Shown here piece after piece: positions 24,506-32,572 of a DNA stretch of 64,000 bases. This stretch comes from Solen grandis (Eukaryota; Mollusca; Bivalvia; Adapedonta; Solenidae), in the NCBI GenBank assembly GCA_021229015.1, contig CM037792.1, forward strand, positions 2,650,070 through 2,714,069, written 5' to 3'. The position numbers and the translations under genes are program-made. Numbering within the stretch: the stretch's first letter is position 1; each line of letters opens with the position of its first letter. The notes under the pieces were generated by a model. That model saw only the letters and a list, made by a program, of their open reading frames with translations. It was not told the origin of the DNA and made no database searches.

Positions 24506-24851
24506 TGTAACGAAGATGTAGTTTACAAATATGACAAAAGTTATTCCCCTTTGATAAATATATCGCCTTTTGCCGCCGTTAATTCAAATAACAGAAATCC
24601 GTATAAGATCTCCAAAAAGAGGTATTTAAATCAATGGTTTTATTTACTTACCAATTCAAGAGTTAAATCCATTCCAAGTTATTAATTCCAAAGATTAATC
24701 ACTTTGTAATCCTATGATTTCCTTCGCATTTCGTTGATGTAATTTGATCATATATCCAGACGCTTATTAAACAAATACGCTTCATACTGAACATATGTAG
24801 GTGCTTGCATATTGCTGTGGTGACACAGAGGGCGCCACCTTACCTGAGCAC

Positions 24852-24884
24852 TATAAAAGGCGAGAATTTTCTCTTTCTCAGTCA
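24852..24884 (+). promoter_or_regulatory. LTR core promoter: TATA box plus initiator
   Basis: TATAAAAG at 24852-24859 is followed by TCAGTCAGT, whose A at 24880 lies 28 bases downstream, the normal TATA-to-start distance. The identical pair is in the 3' LTR (TATAAAAG at 31707-31714). Transcription of element B should begin near 24880, giving a U3 of about 374 bp. Confidence 0.7.
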
Positions 24885-25347
24885 GTCTGCTCCTGGTCGT
24901 TGAATGGTACAGATCGGAAGAAGGGAATATATATAAATATAAGGAAGCGTGGAGTCTATAGGCAAGTGTTGGGAAACCTCCAGCATTATTGCAATGCAGG
25001 AGAAACCCCAAAACTAGTCCTGGGTCGCCACATCCTTTTATATATGATTAATGGTTCTAAACTGGCTTCAATGTTCATTTGTATATGGTTTTCGAGTCAT
25101 CCATTCTTGTATAGGTTTGGAGGTGATTAGAATTGTTTCATAGTACCGAAGGTACTGAAAACCAGGTTTTTGAAGTCCAGGGTTTAGAGTGTTTGAAACC
25201 GAAGTTTATGGTTTGAAAACAAAGGTTTAACATAAGGAGAGATAGTTTTTGACTCTTGTTTAGAATATTTGATAGTCTGGTTTTTATGATCATTGGTTGA
25301 TTCTTATATTTAATTATTTAGTAATTGTTTTTCAAGGCAGGGAGCCA

Positions 25348-25353
25348 AATAAA
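25348..25353 (+). promoter_or_regulatory. Polyadenylation signal in LTR
   Basis: AATAAA, with the matching copy at 32201-32206 in the 3' LTR, where it would act. It places the end of R roughly 10-30 bases downstream. R would then be long, close to 500 bases. Confidence 0.55.
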
Positions 25354-25450
25354 TCATTTTCTAATCATTTCAAAATTAGATAAACTATTGTTCTATGTGT
25401 TTATGCAAATAATCAATAGGCTAAGAAGCCCAGAGAAAGATTTCATATAT

Positions 25451-25456
25451 GTAAGT
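25451..25456 (+). promoter_or_regulatory. Candidate 5' splice site in U5 leader
   Basis: GTAAGT followed by ATTT, a perfect +1 to +6 donor, lying after the probable polyA region and 43 bases before the LTR end. Exonic bases (TAT) are weak. It could join a leader exon to the acceptor at 30490, giving a subgenomic mRNA for ORF3. This is inference from signals only. Confidence 0.4.
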
Positions 25457-25498
25457 ATTTGTTTTATAGTTCAGTTAGCTCGGTACACGTTACAAATT

Positions 25499-25518
25499 TG
25501 GTGGCAGCGGTGGGATTC
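25499..25518 (+). promoter_or_regulatory. Primer binding site, tRNA-Leu type
   Basis: TGGTGGCAGCGGTGGGATTC lies four bases after the 5' LTR. From memory of the animal tRNA-Leu(AAG) 3' end (CCCACCGCTGCCA plus CCA), this is an uninterrupted 20-base complement. It would prime minus-strand DNA synthesis. Confidence 0.75.
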
Positions 25519-25550
25519 AATTACAACTATCCCCAGTTATAACTTACCCT

Positions 25551-26840
25551 ATGTCACAGAAAATGGATCAAGAATCAATTGATAAAAGTATGCTCCGTTT
25601 GGACCAAAAATTGAAGAAGCTTCCAACACAGACAGAAATAACAAGGCTTCAAAATGAAATAACTTTGCTGGAGCAGAAACTTTCAAGTTCCATGCATCAG
25701 CTCCTAACACCAAAACGTGAATCAGGGATGGTTTCAATGAACCAGACACATGGTTTTGACCTTCAGTTTCCCACACAAAATAACCATTCTAGGTTACCAG
25801 ACAACCCGCCAGTATTGACTCCTATACTGAAACCCAGGCCCAGAAAAAGTAATTATAAGGCCAAAGATGTTTCTGTCGATCTCAGCTCAAAACCAATGTT
25901 TTCAACACCAAAACCAACTTTAGAGGAATCGTTTTTACAGAAAACCAAGCTAAACGATCATAGGCAAACCGGTGTCAAAGTTAAGCCAGCAATATATGAC
26001 GGTACAGGGTCGTGGAATGATTACCTAGCACACTTTGAAGCATGTTCAAAAATTAATGGCTGGACTAAAGAAGAAAAAGGACTTTACCTTTCAGTATCAC
26101 TTCGTGGCCAAGCGCAGGGTCTCTTAAGCAATCTGTCCGAAAATTCAAATGACTTTGATAAATTGAAGACAGCTCTCGGGGAAAGATTTGCGCCCCCGAA
26201 TCAAGCAGAGTTACATAGAGCTCAGCTTCGTGAGAGACGACAGAAAGCGTCGGAGACACTCTCAGAAATGGCACAAGACATAAGAAGATTAACAAATCTT
26301 GCTTACCCTTCGGCACCTGCGGACGTTAGAGATGTTTTGGCAAAGGAGCAATTTATTGACTCCTTGGTTAGCTCTGACATGAGACTCAGAGTGAAGCAAG
26401 CGAGGCCTGTAGATTTGAACGATGCAGTCCGGCATGCTCTGGAATTAGAAGCTTTTAACAGGGCAGAAAAGAAATTTACAGAAGGTAAAGGGTACCTCCA
26501 GTCTGTAGCAGAGACAGAAAGTCCGGGGTACAAAGAAATCGTGGCTGATATAAAACAGATGAAAGAAACCATGTCAGAAATGAAGCATGGGTTTGAGAGC
26601 ATGAAAAACCAGAGGTTTGGTTTCCAAGATAGGTCGAAGATTCAGACTGGGAATTTTCAAAACCATGGTAGAAAAATATACAATTAGGATGATAGAAGGA
26701 AAAGATGCTTTAAATGTGGTTCAAAATCTCATTTCCAACGAAACTGTCCAAAGAAAGATAATGTTAAAGCTTCACCTACACACAGTATAAAATGTTCTAG
26801 CCCAAAGGGGTCTGGCTTATTCATTAGAGCCAAGGTAAAC
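25551..26840 (+). pseudogene. Element B gag: capsid plus CCHC nucleocapsid, in-frame TAG
   Basis: From ATG 25551, 378 codons run to TAG at 26685-26687. Residues about 1-60 are heptad-rich and probably coiled coil. Residues about 140-300 are the retrotransposon gag domain (YDGTGSWNDYLAHFEACSK, LRGQAQGLL, LGERFAPPNQAELHRAQLR). The same frame continues after the TAG into CFKCGSKSHFQRNC, a perfect C-x2-C-x4-H-x4-C zinc knuckle (26706-26747). So the TAG separates capsid from nucleocapsid. Gag forms the virus-like particle and the knuckle packages RNA. Either a CAG-to-TAG nonsense change or an in-use readthrough codon is possible; I favour nonsense because other stops occur downstream in pol. Confidence 0.9.
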
Positions 26841-27480
26841 AATTTTGACTTGGACTGCCTTATCGATACAGGAGCTACAGTGAGCATTGTATCATCACGA
26901 GTATGGGACAGGCTTGGAAGAACGAAAATCGACAGCTTCACCCAACAAATAGTATCCGCATCAGGGTCACCATTGGATGATCTGGGAAGAGCCGAGGTCA
27001 CCCTAGAGACAGAGGGCTCAAAATATCCAGTTCCGGTTATAATTGCAGATGTGGACGTGGAAATAATATTGGGTTTAGATTTTATGAGGACAAACAATGT
27101 GGTTACGGATATTACAAACAGTACTATGTCTATAAATGGGACGACTTGTTCATTACAGATGGCCGGAAAAATAGGTTGTTTCAGAGTGGTTGTTTCAGAG
27201 AAGGTTTTCCTGAAACCGAATACAGAAACTGTGATTTTAGGAAAGGTTTCTGATAGCCATAATTTAAGGAATGAAGATTTGTACCTTGTTGAACCCTCTG
27301 AGAAACTTTTGAAATGTGGTGATAGTCTAGTTGCTAGGTCTCTTGTTACCGTATCAAAAACTGTACCAGTAAGAATCATGAATTTGTCCCATCAGGAAAA
27401 AGTCTTTAATGTCGGTACAAACATTGCAACCGTAAGCCCAGTAACAGAGGTTCAGAACGTCAATTCTAAAACAAGAAACA
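26841..27480 (+). CDS. Element B protease (retropepsin) region of pol
   Basis: In the same frame as gag. LDCLIDTGATVSIVSS carries the DTG(A) catalytic Asp at 26865-26873. EIILGLDFM (near 27060-27090) is the second conserved retropepsin block (ILG). The intervening distance is normal for a retropepsin, which works as a dimer and cuts the Gag-Pol polyprotein. No lesion is seen in this region itself. The rest to about 27480 is the linker before RT, with no known motif. Confidence 0.85.
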
Positions 27481-28487
27481 TTACAGAAATGCCCGAATTT
27501 TTAGTGGACTTGTATGAAAAAAGCACTGAAGGAATGAGTACAGACAATTGTAAGCAGATTGCAAGCATACTGAAAAAGCATAGCAGTATCTTTTCAAATT
27601 CAGATGGAGACTTGGGACGAACAGGTATAGTTCGGCATAGAATTTCAACAGGGAATGCCAGACCAATAAAACAAGGTCTTCGTAGGGTTCCAACACACCT
27701 TACGGGCGAAGTTCAAAAACAAATAACACAGATGCTGGAAAAAGATGCTATTGAGCCATCAAGCAGTCCTTGGGCTAGCGGCATTGTCCTTGTGAAGAAG
27801 AAGGATGGAAGCTGTCGCTTTTGTGTGGATTATCGCAAGGTAAATGACGTTACTGTGAAAGACGCATACCCACTGCCCAGGATAGATGAGAGTCTTGACC
27901 AACTTGCAGGTTCAAAGTGGTTTTCGTGTTAAGACCTCAATTCTGGCTATTGGCAGGTCGAAGTGGAGCCAGACGATCGTGACAAGACTGCTTTTGCGAC
28001 AAGAGAAGGCCTGTTTGAATTCAAGGTGATGCCATTTGGTCTGTGTAATGCGCCAGCAACTTTTGAAAGACTAATGGAAAAAGTCCTTGCTGGATTGCAC
28101 TGGAAAATATGTTTGATATACCTTGATGATATTATTGTGACAGGGAAGACTTTTGAAGAAATGCTCCAGAACATTGATTCTGTATTTTGTAGACTAAGTG
28201 ATGCCGGCCTAAAACTAAAACCTAAAAAATGTCATCTATTTCAACGGAAAGTTGAATTTCTTGGTCATGTTGTTTCGGAGGAAGGTGTAACTAGATATAA
28301 AGAAAACTGAATGCATTCGCACATGGCCAACACCAACCTGTGTCAAAGAATTAAGATCATTTCTGGGAATATGTAGCTACTATCGCAGGTTTATTGAGAA
28401 TTTCTCACAGATTGCCAAACCTTTACATCGACGGAAAAGAATATCAAGTTTGAATGGTCAGAGGTCTGTGAAGATGCGTTTTCCTGT
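27481..28487 (+). pseudogene. Element B reverse transcriptase, broken
   Basis: RT blocks in order: GNARPIKQGLRRVP (near 27650), WASGIVLVKKKDGSCRFCVD (near 27770), DYRKVNDVTVKDAYPLPRID, then DLNSGYWQVEV with the first catalytic Asp, GLFEFKVMPFGLCNAPATF, and YLDD at 28119-28130. Lesions: TAA at 27930-27932 immediately before DLNSGYWQV (where a hydrophobic residue is usual), a one-base shift near 28295 leading to TGA 28308-28310, and a compensating shift near 28430. The segment between the two shifts (28306-28425) still reads as the RT connection (CIRTWPTPTCVKELRSFLGI). RT copies the RNA into cDNA in the particle. Confidence 0.9.
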
Positions 28488-28979
28488 TTGAAGAAGAAAT
28501 TAAAAGAAGCTCCAATATTAGCACATCCAGATTTTACTAAAGGATTCATTTTAGATACAGATGCAAGCAATGATGCAATTGGAGCAGTGCTTTCGCAGAA
28601 GATTGAAAATAAAGAGGTTGTTATTGCTTATGCTAGCCGTACTCTAACCAAGTCAGAACGCAAATACTGCGTAACCCGGAAGGAATTGCTTGCTCTGGTG
28701 CACTTTGTCAAGTACTTCAGGCATTATTTGATCGGAAAACCTTTCATAGTTCGAACAGACCATGGTTCACTTAGATGGTTGACAAACTTCAAGAATCCAG
28801 AAGGTCAAGTCGCACGTTGGCTTGAAACACTGTCTTCTTATGACATGAAGATTGAGCACAGGCCCGGGAGGCTTCATGGCAACGCTGATGGAGTTAGCAG
28901 AATTCCATGCCGACAGTGCGGTTTGTGTAGTCATGAGGAGAACATCAGACAGCATAAAGTGTCTTCTGTCCATCCATGA
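28488..28979 (+). pseudogene. Element B RNase H region of pol
   Basis: Frame of gag. The Ty3-type RNase H motifs are visible: LDTDASNDAIGAVLSQ (first Asp), SERKYCVTRKELLALVHFVK (Glu), IVRTDHGSLRWLTNF (second Asp), and HRPGRLHGNADGVSR (His/Asp). It degrades the RNA strand during cDNA synthesis. A stop, TGA 28977-28979, ends the frame. The next segment overlaps it in another frame starting ATG 28976 (ATGA overlap), which is most simply a one-base deletion in a continuous pol. Confidence 0.9.
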
Positions 28980-30490
28980 AAATTAGTGAAGACCAACCAT
29001 TTGAAAGCGAATTCTCCGTTCCATTGATTGAGGCTCAGGACAACAGCCAAGATATCTCAACTGTAAAGCAATGGTGGAAAGATGGAGAGAGGCCTGACTT
29101 CAAGCATATTTCAAGCAATAGCTATTTCCTGAAATCTCTTTGGAATCAGTGGCAACGACTTGAGGTTGTCGATGGTCTGCTTGTAAGGAAATGGGATGAA
29201 CTAGGAACGTCAATTACATACTGGCAAGCAGTGGTTCCATTGAACTTGAGACGTCAAGTGTTGACATACTGTCATGATGTGAGAGCATCAGGTCACTTAG
29301 GGGTGAAGAAAACCCTAAGAATAGTCAGGCAAAGGTATTACTGGCCTGGTTTACAGAATGACGTTAGGAACTACGTTGCAGGATGTCAGGCTTGTCTGAA
29401 GCGTAAAGCGCCTATTCCGGGAATGAATGCAGATATGTGGTAGTGGATATCCCATGGAGCGAATAGCTCTGGACATCCTTGGAGAATTATCACAAACAGA
29501 TAGAGGAAACAATTATATATTGGTCATTGCTGACTACTATACCAAGTGGACGGAAGACTACTATACCATGTCGAACATGGAGGCCAAGACAGTTGCACGC
29601 ATACTGGTGGAAGAGGTTATTACAAGATTTGGAGTACCACGTGTTATACATTCTGACCAGTTCGAGAGCGATCTTTTTGCAGAAATGTGCAAATTGTTGC
29701 AAATTGAGAAGACCCGAACAACACCATATCATCCCCAGTCAGATGGCATGGTGGAGCGTTTTAATAAGACGCTTGCCTCAATGCTCAGCATGTATGTAGA
29801 TTAAAACCATCAAAATTGGGACAAGCAACTGCCATACGTAATGATGGCATACCGATCAGCCCAACATGAAACAACTGGTATGACACCAAACCTGCTGATG
29901 TTGGGTAGGGAGACCTCAACTCCGCTTGATCTCTTGTATGAGATGCCCCCAAGCATAAAAAGGATTCCACCTAATCAATGGGTCTGGGAGTTGCAAGAAA
30001 ACCTAGAGTCAGCACATACCTTTGTTCGTCAGAATACCCACCAGGCAATGCTGAGACAGAAAAACTACCATGATACTAAGTTGAAATATAAACGGTTTGG
30101 ACAGGATGATCAGGTATATGTTTACTTTCCAGTTAAGAAGATTGGCTGCTCGTCAAAGCTGACTTCTTATTGGCGAGGTCCTTTCAGGGTCGAAAAGAAG
30201 CTATCAGACGTACTCTATAAAGTGTCTTGTGGTAGGTTTGGTTCTATACAAGTAATACATATAGACAGAATGAGAAAGGCACATTCCCAGTTACTAAACG
30301 ATGAAGATGAGACACAAGAGAAACAGACATATTTAACTGAAAAAGGTAAGGATGAAGTTATTGACTTTTCAGATGAAGATGAAAAGAAAATATTCTTCCC
30401 AGAGACAGAACAAGAAGACGATGTAAGTAAGTTCGGTAGAAAGAGACAGAAACCAGTTTGGGCAAAAGATTATATCTTTTCTATTTTCAG
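28976..30490 (+). pseudogene. Element B integrase, broken, with 9-bp core deletion
   Basis: HHCC zinc domain: YCHDVRASGHLGVKKT then CQACLKRK (29260-29405). After a one-base frame change near 29430, the rve core: ERIALDILGEL (first Asp, near 29470), IHSDQFES (second Asp, near 29650), and SDGMVERFNKT (Glu, near 29750). Element A and most gypsy integrases have GRQ between DQ and FES; here those three residues are missing, an in-frame 9-bp deletion beside the catalytic Asp. TAA at 29802-29804 interrupts before NHQNWDKQLPYVMMAYRS. The C-terminal GPY/F-type module follows (SYWRGPFRVEKKL, then VIHIDRMR, near 30165-30275), then an acidic tail. No chromodomain is recognised. Confidence 0.9.
30473..30490 (+). 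promoter_or_regulatory. Candidate 3' splice site before element B ORF3
   Basis: TATCTTTTCTATTTTCAG, a pyrimidine tract ending in CAG, seven bases before ATG 30498. Element A has an even stronger site at the same relative place. Pol also reads through this point in frame, so ORF3 could be either a spliced product or a pol C-terminal domain. Confidence 0.5.
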
Positions 30491-30497
30491 ACCAATT

Positions 30498-31196
30498 ATG
30501 CCAAACACGAAACAGACGCCAAGAAAAGACCCACTCTGTTTCAACTGCAAAGAGAGGGTCAGAGCTGATGACTACTCTGAGCATGTTAAGGTCTGTTGGC
30601 AACAACGTTTCAGTTGCAAGTCGTGCAGTAGGACTTTCAAGGAAGCTGTGTACCTGAAACGTCACGAAAGGAAGTTCCACAGTACCAGTGAAGTGCCCAG
30701 TGAGCCTAGTACATCTGATAAGGAGGACTGGGATTATGATCCTTCGATCAGCTTGGAACCCTTTGACAAAGAAGAGGACATTTTGGGTATACTTGAAGGA
30801 AGGTCTGTCAGGAAGACAACAACTCCCGAACCAGTCAGGGCACCAATGAAGAGGAAGAGTGCTGAAACTGGAAAACCAGAGACTGTAACGGTATGTAGGG
30901 AGGAGACAGTAGATAGTGCTGATAAAGGGGTTAAGAGGCCCCAGGAAGCGGAAGCTGTGAAGGTTGTGTTCAGTGTTAAAAATGACAAGGATTGGAGAGT
31001 AATTCAGAAGTTATCGATGGACAAGAATGAGGATAGAGTAATGGACACAACATTTGTCAGGGCGGAAGGTTCCAAGCTGGGTGATTTCGAGGTCTGCATG
31101 AAAGAGTTCATCCCAGAGGGTCATCGTGTGAGGCCGGAAGATATTATTTTGAAGTGTGAGGCTGGCCAGTCGGAGGTCAAACTGTTTTACCAGTGA
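30498..31196 (+). CDS. Element B ORF3: two-zinc-finger protein in env position
   Basis: 232 codons from ATG 30498 (MPNTKQTPRKDP), open to TGA 31194-31196 with no lesion, unlike the pol before it. Finger 1 is C14, C17, H29, C33 (C2HC). Finger 2 is C40, C43, H56, H61 (classical C2H2, C-x2-C-x12-H-x4-H). An acidic, Ser/Thr/Pro-rich stretch (residues about 63-150) and a C-terminal part of mixed charge without a known motif follow. No signal peptide or membrane segment, so it is not an envelope protein. The same frame continues upstream into integrase. Likely a nuclear or RNA/DNA-binding accessory protein, or a pol C-terminal extension. It resembles element A ORF3 in position, in an MP start with basic residues, and in two fingers within the first 70 residues. 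Confidence 0.75.
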   Translation: MPNTKQTPRKDPLCFNCKERVRADDYSEHVKVCWQQRFSCKSCSRTFKEAVYLKRHERKFHSTSEVPSEPSTSDKEDWDYDPSISLEPFDKEEDILGILEGRSVRKTTTPEPVRAPMKRKSAETGKPETVTVCREETVDSADKGVKRPQEAEAVKVVFSVKNDKDWRVIQKLSMDKNEDRVMDTTFVRAEGSKLGDFEVCMKEFIPEGHRVRPEDIILKCEAGQSEVKLFYQ

Positions 31197-31360
31197 GATC
31201 TGATAGTATATGTAAAGACAAAAGACAAACTACAGTGTTTCAGTTTTCAGTTCATTTGTTTTCATTTAGTTGTAAGGTTACAACATTAAAAGCATTTGTT
31301 TCGTTAGCAGGATTTGTATATTTATTCAGTCGGGACGACTGTACCCGAAGGCGTGGGTAA
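31197..31360 (+). promoter_or_regulatory. Element B 3' untranslated stretch and weak polypurine tract
   Basis: Between ORF3 and the 3' LTR. GTCGGGACGACTGTACCCGAA and GGCGTGGGTAA lie directly before TGTAAC. The purine-rich GAAGGCGTGGG (31348-31358) is the only candidate polypurine tract and is poor compared with the long G-run of element A. Confidence 0.5.
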
Positions 31361-32347
31361 TGTAACGAAGATGTAGTTTACAAATATGACAAAAGTTATT
31401 CCCCTTTGATAAATATATCGCCTTTTGCCGCCGTTAATTCAAATAACAGAAATCCGTATAAGATCTCCAAAAAGAGGTATTTAAATCAATGGTTTTATTT
31501 ACTTACCTATTCAAGAGTTAAATCCATTCCAAGTTATTAATTCCAAAGATTAATCACTTTGTAATCCTATGATTTCCTTCGCATTTCGTTGATGTAATTT
31601 GATCATATTACCAGACGCTTATTAAACAAATACGCTTCATACTGAACATATGTAGGTGCTTGCATATTGATGTGGTGACACAGAGGGCGCCACCTTACCT
31701 GAGCACTATAAAAGGCGAGAATTTTCTCTTTCTCAGTCAGTCTGCTCCTGATCGTTGAATGGTACAGATCGGAAGAAGGGAATATATATAAATATAAGGA
31801 AGCGTGGAGTCTATAGGCAAGTGTTGGGAAACCTCCAGCATTATTGCAATGCAGGAGAAACCCCAGAACTATTCCTTGGTCGCCACATCCTTTTATATAT
31901 GATTAATGGTTCTAAACTGGCTTCAAGGTTCATTTGTATATGGTTTTCGAGTCATCCATTCTTGTATAGGTTTGGAGGTGATTAGAATTGTTTCATAGTA
32001 CCGAAGGTACTGAAAACCAGGTTTTTGAAGTCCAGGTTTTAGAGTGTTTGAAACCGAAGTTTATGGTTTGAAAACAAAGGTTTAACATAAGGAGAGATAG
32101 TTTTTGACTCTTGCTCAGAATTTGATAGTCTGGTTTTTATGATCATTGGTTGATTCTTATATTTAATTATTTAGTAATTGTTTTTCAAGGCAGGGAGCCA
32201 AATAAATCATTTTCTAATCATTTCAAAATTAGATAAACTATTGTTCTATGTGTTTATGCAAATAATCAATAGGCTAAGAAGCCCAGAGAAAGATTTCATA
32301 TATGTAAGTATTTGTTTTATAGTTCAGTTAGCTCGGTACACGTTACA
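31361..32347 (+). repeat. 3' LTR of element B
   Basis: 987 bp, TGTAAC to GTTACA, nearly identical to 24506-25494. TATA is at 31707, AATAAA at 32201, GTAAGT at 32304. It is followed directly by the ATAT target duplication and the resumed element A integrase. Confidence 0.95.
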
Positions 32348-32543
32348 ATATCAAATAGGTGACAAAGTATGGCTTACCAATGAGACAAAAATTAAGGGTA
32401 GGACGCCAAAATTATAAAATAGATGGTTAGGCCCTTGTGAAATTGAGGAAGTGCTGTCAGATCTTAGCTACAGAATAAAGTATAAAAATAAATTACAAGT
32501 AGTGCATCATAATCGCCTTAAACCGGAGATGTCCAGAATGTAA
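32348..32543 (+). pseudogene. Element A integrase, C-terminal part after insertion
   Basis: Directly after the target duplication the frame gives QIGDKVWLTNETKIKG, then, past TAA at 32415-32417, NRWLGPCEIEEVLSDLSYRI and VVHHNRLKP. These are the usual integrase C-terminal GD.VWL and RW.GP-type (GPY/F-like) blocks that end gypsy pol proteins. The frame agrees with the part left of element B when the insertion and one ATAT are discounted. The true pol stop is TAA 32541-32543, eight bases before the splice-acceptor-like tract of ORF3. Confidence 0.9.
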
Positions 32544-32550
32544 GCATGTG

Positions 32551-32571
32551 TTTCTTTTCTTCTATTTGCAG
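32551..32571 (+). promoter_or_regulatory. Strong candidate 3' splice site before element A ORF3
   Basis: A 20-base pyrimidine-rich tract (TTTCTTTTCTTCTATTTGCAG less its first base) ends in CAG one base before ATG 32573. It sits right after the pol stop. Spliced expression of ORF3 is the simplest reading; the matching donor would be in the missing 5' part. Confidence 0.6.
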
Positions 32572-32572
32572 C

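Larger units (their letters stand above)
24506..25494 (+). repeat. 5' LTR of element B
   Basis: Starts TGTAAC, ends GTTACA. By eye it differs from the 3' LTR by about 12 substitutions and one 2-bp indel over 987 bp (about 98.8% identity). It contains a TATA box at 24852, an initiator-like TCAGTC, AATAAA at 25348, and a GTAAGT donor at 25451. The low divergence points to a fairly recent insertion. Confidence 0.95.
24506..32347 (+). mobile_element. Ty3/gypsy element B, complete, nested in element A
   Basis: 7842 bp, bounded by LTRs of 989 and 987 bp that begin TGTAAC and end GTTACA. It is flanked by the 4-bp duplication ATAT (24502-24505 and 32348-32351). Order: LTR, tRNA-Leu-type primer site, gag with CCHC knuckle, protease, RT, RNase H, integrase, zinc-finger ORF3, LTR. 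Without the insertion and one ATAT copy, element A's integrase frame continues, which proves nesting. Gag to ORF3 lies essentially in one frame, broken by three stops and four single-base frame changes. PR-RT-RH-INT order assigns it to Ty3/gypsy rather than Ty1/copia. Confidence 0.95.

Noticed and set aside
24801..25582. Open frames inside the element B LTRs (also 31755-32417)
   Set aside because: They lie in LTR promoter/leader sequence, occur in both LTRs only because these are duplicates, and show no domain.
26729..27379. 216-codon minus-strand frame opposite protease
   Set aside because: Shadow of the plus-strand pol frame; the plus strand has the retropepsin DTG and ILG motifs in order.
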